Assembly (NCBI GenBank): GCA_030748735.1
Contig: JASMLK010000106.1
Coordinates: forward strand, 1 to 64,000
Reading direction: 5' to 3'
DNA length: 64,000 bases
Source: Myxococcota bacterium
Lineage (GTDB): Bacteria; Myxococcota_A; UBA9160; UBA4427
This document shows positions 9,757 to 19,168 of the stretch, in pieces (positions within the stretch are counted from its first letter, which is position 1; every line of letters begins with the position of its first letter). The notes under the pieces are model-generated. The model was not told where the DNA came from. It ran no database searches and worked only from the letters and a program-made list of their open reading frames with translations. The position numbers were made by a program, and so were the translations under genes.

Positions 9757-11025
9757 ATGATTCACGCGGGTCGCAGTTCCATCGCCGCACGATGCTCGAC
9801 CGTTCGCAAGGCGGTCGCGCGCCGTCTCGCTGTGTTTCACCTCGCCATGCTGTGCGGCCTTTCAGCGATCTCTGCAATGTCGTGTGCGGAAAGCGAAGAG
9901 ATCAAGAAACCCGCGCATCCCAACGTGTTCATTCTGGTCGTCGATTCGCTTCGGGCCGATCGACTCGGTCGCGAACCCGCCGCAACCCCCGCCCTCGATC
10001 GGCTCGCCAACGAGGGGGCGCGCTTCGAAACGTCCACGCTCGCCACGACCGACCCCGTCGCTTCAGTCGTGACGCTCCTCACTTCGCTCCCCCCCGAGCA
10101 ACACGGGGTGCACGGAAGCGACCTCGCCCTGTCGAGTGAAGCGCTGACGATCCCCGAAGTGCTGGCCGAGCGCGGCTTCGCGACTGCGGCCTTCGTGCGC
10201 GAAGACCTCTTCAGCGGCCAGCGGGGCCTCGGACAGGGTTTCGAAAGCGTCGAGCGGATCGACGCGGCTTCGGCCGACGACAGCGCGTACGTGAAACCGG
10301 TGGCCAGGTGGCTCGCCGACTGGAAGCGCGACGACAGCGCGCGTCCCTTTTTCGCCTATGTCCACACCGCGCTGCCGGCTGCAGCCGATTCGGCCGACGC
10401 CTACGATCGCGCGGTTGCACGAGCTGACGCCCGCGCGGGTGAACTGATCGCGCTCGTCGACGACCTGCAAAGTCTGAACGACACGGTCGTGGTCGTCACA
10501 TCGACGCGAAGCCACGCATTCCGCAACGCTGACGCACCCAGCTCGGTCGAACTCGCGGTCCCGCTCGTCTTCCGGATGGCGTCGCGCTTGGCGCCAGGCG
10601 CCGTCCACGCCGACATCGCACGCACCATGGACCTCGGCCCGACGCTCATGATGCTCGCCAAGGTGCGGCGCCCCGATGCGTTCGGGTTTACGCATTCCGC
10701 CTATGGCCTCGCGATGCGCGATCTCGTCGAGATCCTCGTTGGGGTGCCACGCGACCTCCCCGTGATGGTGACGGGTGAAGGCCACCACGGCGACATGATG
10801 CTGCAGTGGCTGCAACTCGGTGACTACCGGCTGGTTCGCCACACCGATAGCGGTGCTGCAGAGCGCTTCACGTTCTACGACATCGCAAACGACCCGAACG
10901 AAACCGAGGACCTGATCGAAAGCGAAGCGCAGCGCGGATCCATGTTCGTCCACAAGCTCCGCGCGTGGCGCTCGATCGTCGAAGCGCGTCCCGACTACGC
11001 GACACCAATCGGCGCCTCGCCCTAG
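9757..11025 (+). CDS. Sulfatase / alkaline phosphatase-superfamily fold lipoprotein, degenerate catalytic motifs
   Basis: Lipobox SAISAMSC; HPNVFILVVDSLRADRLG...TPALDRLANEGARFE...LLTSLPPEQHGVHG...PFFAYVHT. The longer ORF from 9124 is probably over-extended. Confidence 0.8.
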   Translation: MIHAGRSSIAARCSTVRKAVARRLAVFHLAMLCGLSAISAMSCAESEEIKKPAHPNVFILVVDSLRADRLGREPAATPALDRLANEGARFETSTLATTDPVASVVTLLTSLPPEQHGVHGSDLALSSEALTIPEVLAERGFATAAFVREDLFSGQRGLGQGFESVERIDAASADDSAYVKPVARWLADWKRDDSARPFFAYVHTALPAAADSADAYDRAVARADARAGELIALVDDLQSLNDTVVVVTSTRSHAFRNADAPSSVELAVPLVFRMASRLAPGAVHADIARTMDLGPTLMMLAKVRRPDAFGFTHSAYGLAMRDLVEILVGVPRDLPVMVTGEGHHGDMMLQWLQLGDYRLVRHTDSGAAERFTFYDIANDPNETEDLIESEAQRGSMFVHKLRAWRSIVEARPDYATPIGASP

Positions 11026-11064
11026 AGGCCCGGCTCCATATGGGCTAGCACAAAGGCCGACGTA

Positions 11065-12426
11065 TCAGGCCGGCTCGCCGCCGAGCAGTTCGAGGATCGC
11101 TTCGGTCTTTTCGCGCATGAGTTCGGCGTCGCCGCGTGATTCGACGTTGAGTCGCACCACAGGCTCGGTGTTCGACGAACGCAGGTTGAAGCGCCAGTCG
11201 TCGAACTCGAGGCTCAGGCCGTCGAGGTCGTCGGAAGAATTCGCCTGGGGCTCGTAGGCCGCGCGAACCGCGGCGATCGACTTCGGAGCATCTTCCAGGC
11301 GGCGGTTGATCTCACCACTCGCCGGGTAGAGATCGATGCGTTCCTGCACGAGGGTCGAAAGCGGCTTGCCCGTCGTCGACATCAACTCGGTCACGAGCAG
11401 CCACGGGATCATGCCGCTGTCGCAGTAGGAAAAATCGCGGAAGTAGTGATGCGCGCTCATCTCTCCACCGTAGACGCCGTCGACTTCGCGCATGCGCTCC
11501 TTGATGAAGGCATGGCCGCTCTTGCTCTCGACCGCCACGCCCCCCTTGTCGGCCACGATGTCCAGTGTGTTCCAGGTGAGCCGCGGGTCGTGGACGATCT
11601 TCTGCCCCGGCTGCTTGTCGAGGAACGCCGACGCCAGGAGCCCCACGATGTAGTAGCCCTCGATGAACTGGCCGAGTTCGTCGAAGAAGAAGCAGCGGTC
11701 GAAGTCGCCGTCCCACGCGATCCCGAGGTCGGCTTTCGTCTCGGCGATCTTGTCGATCGTGGGCGCACGGTTTTCCACCAGCAGCGGATTGGGAACCCCA
11801 TTGGGAAAGTTGCCATCCGGTTCGTGATGCATGCGAATGAACTCGAAGGGGAGTGCTGCGTCGAGCGCGTCCACGACGCCGCCTGCCCCCCCGTTACCCG
11901 GGTTGGTCACGATGCGCAGGGGGCGGCACTTCGACGTGTCGATGTAGCCCAGCAGGTGTTCGATGTAGGCCGGTCGGTGTTCGAGGCGTTCGAGCGAGCC
12001 TCGCGTTTCCAACTTCTCGAAAGCGTTGTTCTCGGCGAGGTTGCGGATGTCCATCAGGCCCGTGTCGGCGCTGATCGGACGCGACTCCGCGCGCACGAAC
12101 TTCATGCCGTTGTAGTCCTTGGGGTTGTGGCTCGCCGTGACCGCGATGCCTCCGTCGATCTGGTAGTGGAAAGTCGCGAAGTAGACTTCTTCCGTGCCGC
12201 AAACGCCGATATGGAGCACGTCGACGCCACTGTCGCGCAGCCCCTCGATCAAGGCATTGCTGATCGACTCGCTCGTCAAGCGGATGTCGTGGCCAACCAC
12301 GACCTTGCCGGGCGACACGAACGCCGCATAGGCACGGCCGATGCGGTAGGCAATGTCTTCATTCAGCTCGTCCGGGATACGCCCCCGGACGTCGTAGGCC
12401 TTGAAACAGGTGATCTTGTCACTCAT
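11065..12426 (-). CDS. manB: Phosphomannomutase/phosphoglucomutase
   Basis: [29 protein letters not shown], active-site [13 protein letters not shown], metal loop [25 protein letters not shown]. Confidence 0.95.
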   Translation of the reverse strand: MSDKITCFKAYDVRGRIPDELNEDIAYRIGRAYAAFVSPGKVVVGHDIRLTSESISNALIEGLRDSGVDVLHIGVCGTEEVYFATFHYQIDGGIAVTASHNPKDYNGMKFVRAESRPISADTGLMDIRNLAENNAFEKLETRGSLERLEHRPAYIEHLLGYIDTSKCRPLRIVTNPGNGGAGGVVDALDAALPFEFIRMHHEPDGNFPNGVPNPLLVENRAPTIDKIAETKADLGIAWDGDFDRCFFFDELGQFIEGYYIVGLLASAFLDKQPGQKIVHDPRLTWNTLDIVADKGGVAVESKSGHAFIKERMREVDGVYGGEMSAHHYFRDFSYCDSGMIPWLLVTELMSTTGKPLSTLVQERIDLYPASGEINRRLEDAPKSIAAVRAAYEPQANSSDDLDGLSLEFDDWRFNLRSSNTEPVVRLNVESRGDAELMREKTEAILELLGGEPA

Positions 12427-12581
12427 GACGGTCGAAACCCTCGCTCGTAGGCGCGCAACCAGACGGCAAGTCTACCCCGCAGCGCTCTCGGGCAGAAATG
12501 ACCAGCCAGAATTGAGATCGGATCGGCAGCCCCGGGCCAATCTTGACGTGAGCCGCCGACACGGCGTATCGGCACGTCGGG

Positions 12582-13877
12582 GTGCAACACTACAGCGCCG
12601 CCGGAACCCGCTCGGCGCAAATGGATCGCGACGCCTCGGTTAGACTGCGGCTTCGAGAATCGTTCGGGGTGAGGGTGGCAGACGAATCGAAAAGCGGGGC
12701 TGAAGCCGACCGTCGCGGAGCCGCGGCCCTGTTCCCGGCCGCGCACCCATCCGCCTCTCGCCTCGAAGCCCTCGACGGTTTGCGGGGCATCGCTGCGTCG
12801 ATGGTCGTGATCGCCCACGCGGTGAGCGCGCTTGCGAAGCCCACCGCCGCCGTCTTCGCGCTGCATCAAAGCCCGGTCGCGTTGCTGTCGAATGGCGGGG
12901 GTGGCGTGCATCTCTTCTTCGTCTTGAGCGGCTACGTGCTCGCGAGGCCGGCTGTCGCAGCGATCGACTCTTCGGGGGTGACGCGCACGGTCGGCTGGCT
13001 GCAGTTCTACGCGCGGCGCGCGCTCCGCATCCACCCTCCCTATGTCGTGGGACTGCTCGTTTCGTGGCTGTTGAGCGGCTGGATCTACGATCGTTCGGCA
13101 CCCGTCGAAGCCCTATCGCAGACGATGATCGACTTGCGGCGAGTCCACATTTCGCCCATCGCGCTCTTCCACGCCCTGCTCTTCCCGGGTCGCGCCTACG
13201 TCCAGCTGCCGGTGGGTTGGACGCTGCAGGTCGAAGCGTTGTTTTCGATTCTCCTGCCGCTGCTGATGTTGGTCGCCACGCGGGTTCACTGGCTCGTGTT
13301 GATCGTGGTGGCGATTCCGCTGCTCGGGGTTCCGCAAGAAACGCTCTTCGACTTTTCGCGCTTCGCCCTCGACTTTGCCTTCGGGATCGCGATCTGGTCT
13401 GAACGAGACGCGCTGGCGCGACTGTTCGAGCGATTGCACGGAGTGCTGCGAGCGCTTGTGCTCGTGACCGGCATCGGGCTCCTCACGAGTCCCGTGTACT
13501 TCATGCTCGATCACCGCGCACCCGTTCGCTCCCTGGTGCTCTATTGCGCCGGTGCTGCGCTGATCGTGATGTGCACGATCCACATGCCGGCGGTGGGGCG
13601 TTTCCTCGCGCAACCGCTGCTGGGTTTCATCGGCCGCATCTCCTACAGCGTCTACTTGATCCACGCGCCGATCATCATCCTGCTGACGCCCTGGGTGACC
13701 CACGGCCTGAACTTCTTCGAGGGGACATTGTTCGTGATCGCGAGCCTGCTCTTGTCGTATGCGATCGCGCCGCTCTTCTACGTGAGCGTCGAGGCGCCAG
13801 CCATGCAGGCGGGGTATCGCTTGAGCGCGCGAATCGGTCGACGGGCAGAGCGGTCGCCTGGAGGGGGTTCGCGGTGA
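12582..13877 (+). CDS. Acyltransferase family 3 membrane protein
   Basis: LEALDGLRGIAASMVVIAHA, FFVLSGYVLARP, LQFYARRALRIHPPYVVG, GRISYSVYLIHAPII. A GTG near 12675 may be the true start. Confidence 0.88.
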   Translation: MQHYSAAGTRSAQMDRDASVRLRLRESFGVRVADESKSGAEADRRGAAALFPAAHPSASRLEALDGLRGIAASMVVIAHAVSALAKPTAAVFALHQSPVALLSNGGGGVHLFFVLSGYVLARPAVAAIDSSGVTRTVGWLQFYARRALRIHPPYVVGLLVSWLLSGWIYDRSAPVEALSQTMIDLRRVHISPIALFHALLFPGRAYVQLPVGWTLQVEALFSILLPLLMLVATRVHWLVLIVVAIPLLGVPQETLFDFSRFALDFAFGIAIWSERDALARLFERLHGVLRALVLVTGIGLLTSPVYFMLDHRAPVRSLVLYCAGAALIVMCTIHMPAVGRFLAQPLLGFIGRISYSVYLIHAPIIILLTPWVTHGLNFFEGTLFVIASLLLSYAIAPLFYVSVEAPAMQAGYRLSARIGRRAERSPGGGSR

Positions 13878-13881
13878 AGGC

Positions 13882-14395
13882 CGACACGATCTCGGCACCT
13901 TCACACTCACGGGACGGGTGGCGGTGGACATCGAGGACATCGCGGTCGGCCCTGCTGCGGGCTTGCCGGGTAGCTACGTCTATCTCGCAGACATCGGCGA
14001 CAGCCCCGAGACGCGAACCTACGTCGAGATCTACAGGCTCCCCGAGCCGACATCGAATCGACCCGGCCGGGCGTCGTCGTGAGGGGCCACGGCACCGTCA
14101 CGATCCCCTTGCAGTATCCCGCAGGCGCCTCCCGCGACGCCGAAGCCTTCTTCGTCGATCCACGCAGCGCCGACTTCTACATCGTCACCAAGGACGATGC
14201 GCGTGTCTTTCGCCTCCCCGCTGCGGCGGCCACCCCGCAGGCGGAGCCACACATGCTGGAAGAGGTGGGCCGTCTCCAGCTCGGATCGAGGCTGATTCCG
14301 GGTTCGAATCTCGTGACCGCTGCAGATATTGATTTCGAGGGAAACCAGATTGCCCTGCGGACAGACTCACGCGTACTCATATCGGGCGCGCAAAC
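13882..14395 (+). pseudogene. Frameshifted, truncated remnant of a secreted beta-propeller-like protein
   Basis: 13888-14080 reads DLGTFTLTGRVAVDIEDIAVGPAAGLPGSYVYLADIGDSPETRTYVEIYRLPEP then stop. Homology-like continuation in another frame: DIESTRPGVVVRGHGTVTIPLQYPAG...RDAEAFFVDPRSADFYIVTKDDARVFRLP...GSNLVTAADIDFEGNQIALRTDSRVLI. Both ends missing. Confidence 0.65.
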
Positions 14396-14574
14396 TCGAG
14401 GGCATGAAGTCTCCTGGAATCGAATGCGTTTCGCGGTGCGCGGGATTCTCACCGAGTCGCCTGAAAGCGTCAATCAGTCGAAAACGCATCGCGTTCGTGC
14501 CACTCGGCGAGAACCTTTGTGCTGCAACGCCGAAATCGCGTCTCGCAGCTTCTCATGCCGATGTCCGAAAACAG

Positions 14575-15636
14575 CTAGCGGCTATCGATCTTCAACCGAC
14601 TCCCTACGAGGGGAAGCTCGACCCAGTCGCCCTCGCGTGCGAACGATTCGTGGAAGCCCAGGGCGATCTCCAGGGCCTTGTAGCCCTCGTCCAGGCTGTT
14701 CACGCTCGTCGCGCCGCGCTCGAGTCCTGCAAGGAGTTCACTCACGGGCGTGGGCATGCGTTTCCTCGCAGGCTTTCGCAGGAACGCCGTGGAGTCGACC
14801 GCCACGAGGTCTTCGAAGTCGGTCGCATAGGCGGCGGGCCCCGGGCGCAGGAGCGTGAGCGGCGTGCTGTTCCCGACGCGAATCGCTCCTTCCGAGCCGA
14901 CGACTTCGAACTCGAAGGCGAAGTAACGCTTGGCACGCCCGTTGATCGTCCCGACGACCCCGTTGGCGAAACGCAATGTGCCGCTCCCGCCGATGTCTTC
15001 GGCCACCACGCGACCGTGCAGCGCTTCGTGTGATGCGTCGCTGCGATCGGGTTCACCCCGCACCGCGGTGACTTCGCCGAACAAGAAGCGCATGACATCG
15101 AAGGCATGGGTGCCGGTGTGGATCAGGTTGCCGGAGAAGGTCGACACGATCGCTTCGGGCTCGCCGATCGCCCCCGACTCGATGAGTTCGCGTGCCTGGA
15201 TGTACTTCGGACTCCAACGCCGCGGGTGGTTCACCAGCGCAGTGACCCCGTGCTTGTTCGCAAGGCGCACCATCGAACGCGCTTCGCGAAGACTGGTCGC
15301 GATCGCCTTCTCGACCCAGATGGCCTTCACCCCGGCCTCGACGCAGTGCTTGAACATGCGACTGCGCTCGGGCGCATAGGCGGTGAGGCTCACGATGTCG
15401 GGATGCTCGTGCTCGAGCATTTCGCGGTAGTCGCGGTAGACGTTCTTCACGCGCCATTGGCGGCGAAAGGCATCACGTCGCTCGCCATCGACGTCCGCGC
15501 CCGCCACGACGCGGACCTTGCGACTGCGACGGTAGTGCCCCATGTGGGTCGCGGGCTTTCGGCGCAGGGGGTCGGCTTCGAGAAGTCCCGCGGTGCGCCC
15601 GCACCCGATCACTGCACTCGTATAACGCGCCGCCAA
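14575..15636 (-). CDS. Gfo/Idh/MocA family oxidoreductase
   Basis: YTSAVIGCGRTAG, HPDIVSLTAYAPERSRMFKHCVEAGVKAIWVEKAIATSLREA. Putative TTG start preceded by AGGGAGGA. Confidence 0.87.
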   Translation of the reverse strand: MAARYTSAVIGCGRTAGLLEADPLRRKPATHMGHYRRSRKVRVVAGADVDGERRDAFRRQWRVKNVYRDYREMLEHEHPDIVSLTAYAPERSRMFKHCVEAGVKAIWVEKAIATSLREARSMVRLANKHGVTALVNHPRRWSPKYIQARELIESGAIGEPEAIVSTFSGNLIHTGTHAFDVMRFLFGEVTAVRGEPDRSDASHEALHGRVVAEDIGGSGTLRFANGVVGTINGRAKRYFAFEFEVVGSEGAIRVGNSTPLTLLRPGPAAYATDFEDLVAVDSTAFLRKPARKRMPTPVSELLAGLERGATSVNSLDEGYKALEIALGFHESFAREGDWVELPLVGSRLKIDSR

Positions 15637-15755
15637 GGTTCCTCCCTGCGCATCGGCTGGTGCACGTGAGGGGGAATCGGTGCGTCGGCGGGTGCGACTG
15701 AAGTCGCGTCGAAGCCCGAGCGGGCGATCGCTCGTTCGCTGCCGAGAACCGCGGG

Positions 15756-16190
15756 TCAGGACGCAGGCGGGTCGAGAATCTGCCCCAGAATCGTGCCCTG
15801 ATCGAAGTAGACCCGCTCGCAAACGATCTTCTCATCTCCAAAGATGAAGAAAGCCGTCATGCGGCAGCGGAACTCGCGGCCGGTCGGCTCGATCGGGCCG
15901 AGCTTCCCCTTGAAGGTGCCGAGCAGCCAGAATTCGACGATCACGGCGTCGTCGGCGTGTCGCAGGGAAATCAGCTCGTTGCGTTGGTCGGGAAAGGCGG
16001 TGCGTGACTGCTTGAAGTAGTTGCGGACTTCGGCATCGCCGTCGTGAACCTGGTCGGTCGCGATCAGCTCGTAACGCGGATGCTCGAAGGTTCCCATCGT
16101 CGTTTCGAAGTCGAGCTCGTTTTCGGATTCCATGTGGATCCGAACGATTTCTTCGCGTCGCGCGCGCAGCGCTTCGTCGGGTGGCGCCAT
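15756..16190 (-). CDS. SnoaL-like / NTF2-fold protein
   Basis: 144 aa; HMESENELDFETTMGTFEHPRYELIATDQVHDGDAEVRNYFKQSRTAFPDQ; polyketide-cyclase/SnoaL pattern. Confidence 0.8.
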   Translation of the reverse strand: MAPPDEALRARREEIVRIHMESENELDFETTMGTFEHPRYELIATDQVHDGDAEVRNYFKQSRTAFPDQRNELISLRHADDAVIVEFWLLGTFKGKLGPIEPTGREFRCRMTAFFIFGDEKIVCERVYFDQGTILGQILDPPAS

Positions 16191-16218
16191 CGGTTCTCCT
16201 TCGTACGCCGCACCCGAC

Positions 16219-16920
16219 CTACTGGATCGCGTACTCGTCCATCAAATAGGCAACGATGTCCTCGGATTCGAAGAGTTCGGTGCCGGTATTCGGATCGGCG
16301 AGCCAGGGCACCATCATCTTGCCCGAACGCTTTTCGAAGGCTTCGCGCGAGAGGCTGCCCTTTGCGACGTTGCGCAGCACGTAGGGAAGCTCCAGGGCAC
16401 AGAGCGTTTCGCGCACGATGCGGCAGAAGGGCGAAGCCTCGAAGCTCGCAAGCTCGAGCGGTTGGTCTGGATCGCGCGACTTCAGGACCCGCGAGCCCCC
16501 GAGCCCACGCGACAAACCGGACAGCACCGACGACGCGTCGGTGAGCGGGCCCATCGAGAGCATCAGCGGGACGTTGCCGTCGCCGTATTCGTCGAACAGG
16601 TAGCGGACGATGTCGTCCGACTCGTACATCTCGACACCCGTGTTCAGGTCGACGATGTAGGGAAAAAGTTCGCGCCCGCCGCGCTCACGCACCTGCGGGC
16701 GGAAGCGCTCACCGCCCTTCGGGCAGGGATAGACCCGCGCCGACAGGTCGAGGGTGCTCAGCGCTTCGCGAACCTTGCGACAGAACGGGCAGGCTTCGAA
16801 CTCATAGAGCTCGAGCAGTTGGCCCGGCCGACGCCCGAGCACACCCACCCCGCTCCCACTGCCGAGCCGCCCCATCGAGGTGAGCACCGAACTCGAAACG
16901 TCGACGATCCGTCCGATCAT
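16219..16920 (-). CDS. Protein with two tandem GST N-terminal (thioredoxin-fold) domains
   Basis: Two homologous halves: LLELYEFEACPFCRKVREALSTLDL...DLNTGVEMYESDDIVRYLFDEYG and PLELASFEASPFCRIVRETLCALELPY...DPNTGTELFESEDIVAYLMDEYA. Confidence 0.88.
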   Translation of the reverse strand: MIGRIVDVSSSVLTSMGRLGSGSGVGVLGRRPGQLLELYEFEACPFCRKVREALSTLDLSARVYPCPKGGERFRPQVRERGGRELFPYIVDLNTGVEMYESDDIVRYLFDEYGDGNVPLMLSMGPLTDASSVLSGLSRGLGGSRVLKSRDPDQPLELASFEASPFCRIVRETLCALELPYVLRNVAKGSLSREAFEKRSGKMMVPWLADPNTGTELFESEDIVAYLMDEYAIQ

Positions 16921-16926
16921 GGGTCG

Positions 16927-17811
16927 CTATCCCCGCTTGGCGATGAGTTCGCTGATCCGGTCGATGTCCGCAGTATCGCACGTCGTGGGCACGAGGTAGG
17001 TCTCTTCGACGCCGAGTTCTTCCATCCAGTCGAGGGACTCGTTGATCTTGTCTGGCGTCGTGCGATCCATGGCCTTGGCCATCGCTTTGCCGATTTCGGG
17101 GCTCAGGATCTTGAGATACTCGTAGACGTAGTTCTGGGTGCGCTCCTGGGCGCCATCAGCGAGGGAGCACCAGAAACCGGCGAAACGACCGAACTTCTCC
17201 GTGCGCCCGGCGTCTTCCCAGGCGGCGTCGCCCTGCTCGATCATGCGCTCGATTTCGGGCTTCTGTCCGTTGCCCGACCACATGTAGAGACCGTCCGCCC
17301 ACTCGGCCGCTCGGCGTGTCGCCTTCGGGCCCATGGTGCCGGCCAGGATCGGCGGGCCGCCGTCCTGCACGGGTGGGGGACCGATTTCGTCTCCGCCTGC
17401 GAGCACCGGCTCTCCGCGCCACACACTCTTCATCACGGAGATTTGTTCGTCCATGCGCTGATGGCGCCGCTCGAAGGAGGCGCCTACCACCTCGTAGTCC
17501 ATCGGGCGCCCACCCACGCCGACCGTCACGCTGACGCGACCGTTGCTGATCACGTCGAGGGTCGCGATTTCCTTCGCGGCCCACACTGCGTTGTGCATGG
17601 GCAACACGTAGAGCGAAGGCACGATGCGCACGCGCTCGGTCACGGCCGCGGCCGCACCGAGGGTCGTGGTCATTTCGAGCGTGCCGCTGTGGATGCGTTC
17701 GCCGCAGGTCAGGCTGTTGAAGGGACCCTGGTCGATCGCGCGCATCCAGTGCAGCAGGATCCGGCGATCGAGTTCGGGCTCCATGTAGGGAAGACAGACA
17801 CCGACTTTCAT
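16927..17811 (-). CDS. LLM class (luciferase-like) F420-dependent-type oxidoreductase
   Basis: MKVGVCLPYMEPELDRR, VRIVPSLYVLPMHNAVWAAKEIATLDVISNGRVSVTVGVGGRPMDYEVVG. Confidence 0.9.
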   Translation of the reverse strand: MKVGVCLPYMEPELDRRILLHWMRAIDQGPFNSLTCGERIHSGTLEMTTTLGAAAAVTERVRIVPSLYVLPMHNAVWAAKEIATLDVISNGRVSVTVGVGGRPMDYEVVGASFERRHQRMDEQISVMKSVWRGEPVLAGGDEIGPPPVQDGGPPILAGTMGPKATRRAAEWADGLYMWSGNGQKPEIERMIEQGDAAWEDAGRTEKFGRFAGFWCSLADGAQERTQNYVYEYLKILSPEIGKAMAKAMDRTTPDKINESLDWMEELGVEETYLVPTTCDTADIDRISELIAKRG

Positions 17812-17839
17812 GGGGGAGAATCCTCTTGTTCGTCCGCGA

Positions 17840-18301
17840 CTAACGCGCGAAGTCGATCGCGCTCGGGCTTTCGGGGTTGTGTTCGAGAAGTTCGATCACG
17901 TTGCCGAACGGGTCGCGACCGTACACCCAGCGCCCGGGCGCTTCGCCGTTGGGTTCGGTGTTGAACACGACACCGGCTTCGCGAAGGGTTTCGTAGTCCT
18001 TTTCGTACTCGTCCGCGGCGAGGCAGATGTGGGTGATCCCATGCTTGCTGACCGGGCGCTTCGCGTCGGCAGCGGGAACGTCCTCACCGGTGAATTCGAA
18101 GAGTTCGATGCACGAATTGCCTTTGCGCAGCATCGCCACCTTGTATGCGGCGTCGTCGAGGTCCATCGCGCGGGTCATCATGTCCATCGAGGGCAACTCG
18201 ATTTCCATCACGGCCTCGAAGCCGAGCTTGTCGCGATAGAACGCGAGTGCCTCGTCCATGCTCGGAACCGAGATTGCGGGATGGTGCACGCCGAGAATCA
18301 T
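17840..18301 (-). CDS. VOC / glyoxalase superfamily protein
   Basis: MILGVHHPAISVPSMDEALAFYRDKLGFEAVMEIE ... ITHICLAADEYEKDYETLREAGVVF ... YGRDPFGNVIELLE. Confidence 0.92.
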   Translation of the reverse strand: MILGVHHPAISVPSMDEALAFYRDKLGFEAVMEIELPSMDMMTRAMDLDDAAYKVAMLRKGNSCIELFEFTGEDVPAADAKRPVSKHGITHICLAADEYEKDYETLREAGVVFNTEPNGEAPGRWVYGRDPFGNVIELLEHNPESPSAIDFAR

Positions 18302-18463
18302 GAGAACTCCGTCTTGTGGAGGGGGTGGCTCGCGGGGCGATCGACGCGGCGAACCGGGACACAACCGGTAGCGTAGCCCGCCGAGGTCGGTGGCCCATCC
18401 GGTACGAGGGCTACCCGCGAGGTCGGTGTTATGGTGTGGCGCTTCCAAGGAGGACATCCACTC

Positions 18464-19165
18464 GTGTCTACCCGTTTCATCGTCGAACCCACTCCCCGCG
18501 TCACAGACGCCATCGAGACCCGACGCTCAGTTCGTGAGTTTCTCCCCGACCCGGTCCCCGAAGACGTCGTACGCAGCATCCTCACCACCGCGAGCCGCTC
18601 GGCGTCGGGGGGCAACCTGCAGCCGTGGAAGGTGAGCGTGCTGGGCGGTGAGGCGCGCGATCGCTTCGTCGCCAGCGTGGCCGAACGCAGCAAGGAAACG
18701 CCCTTCGGCGATGGCCCCGAGTACGCGATCTATCCGCCGGACCTGCAGGAACCCTACAAGGGGCGCCGCGGCAAGGTGGCCGCCGACATGTACGCGATCC
18801 TCGGTATCGCGCGCGACGACAGCGAAGGCCGCATGAAGCAGATGACGCGCAACTTCGACTTCTTCGGTGCACCGGTCGGGATCTTCATCGGCACCCCGAA
18901 GAACATGGGGTCACCGCAGTACTGCGACCTCGGCATCTTCTTGCAGAGCATCATGTTGCTGGCTCGCGAACACGGTCTCCACACGTGTCCGCAAGAAGCC
19001 TGGTCGATGTGGGGCAAGACGATCCGCGAATTCACCCACATCGGCGAAGACGACGTGGTCTTCTGCGGCATCTCACTCGGCTACGCCGACCCGGAAGCCG
19101 AGATCAACCAGCTCCACACCGACAGAGCTGGCCTCGACGAGTTCGCGAGGTTCGAAGGGTTCTAA
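18464..19165 (+). CDS. Nitroreductase family protein
   Basis: VTDAIETRRSVREFLPDPVPEDVVRSILTTASRSASGGNLQPWKV; GTG start with AAGGAGGA 9 nt upstream. Confidence 0.92.
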   Translation: MSTRFIVEPTPRVTDAIETRRSVREFLPDPVPEDVVRSILTTASRSASGGNLQPWKVSVLGGEARDRFVASVAERSKETPFGDGPEYAIYPPDLQEPYKGRRGKVAADMYAILGIARDDSEGRMKQMTRNFDFFGAPVGIFIGTPKNMGSPQYCDLGIFLQSIMLLAREHGLHTCPQEAWSMWGKTIREFTHIGEDDVVFCGISLGYADPEAEINQLHTDRAGLDEFARFEGF

Positions 19166-19168
19166 CGT

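Noticed and set aside
14300-14312. tRNA T-loop-like GGTTCGAATC
   Set aside because: No acceptor/anticodon arms around it. It encodes GSN in the propeller-like remnant (LIPGSNLVTAAD).
16132-17964. 610-aa plus-strand ORF opposite GST/LLM genes
   Set aside because: Antisense to two well-supported genes; composition typical of shadow ORFs.
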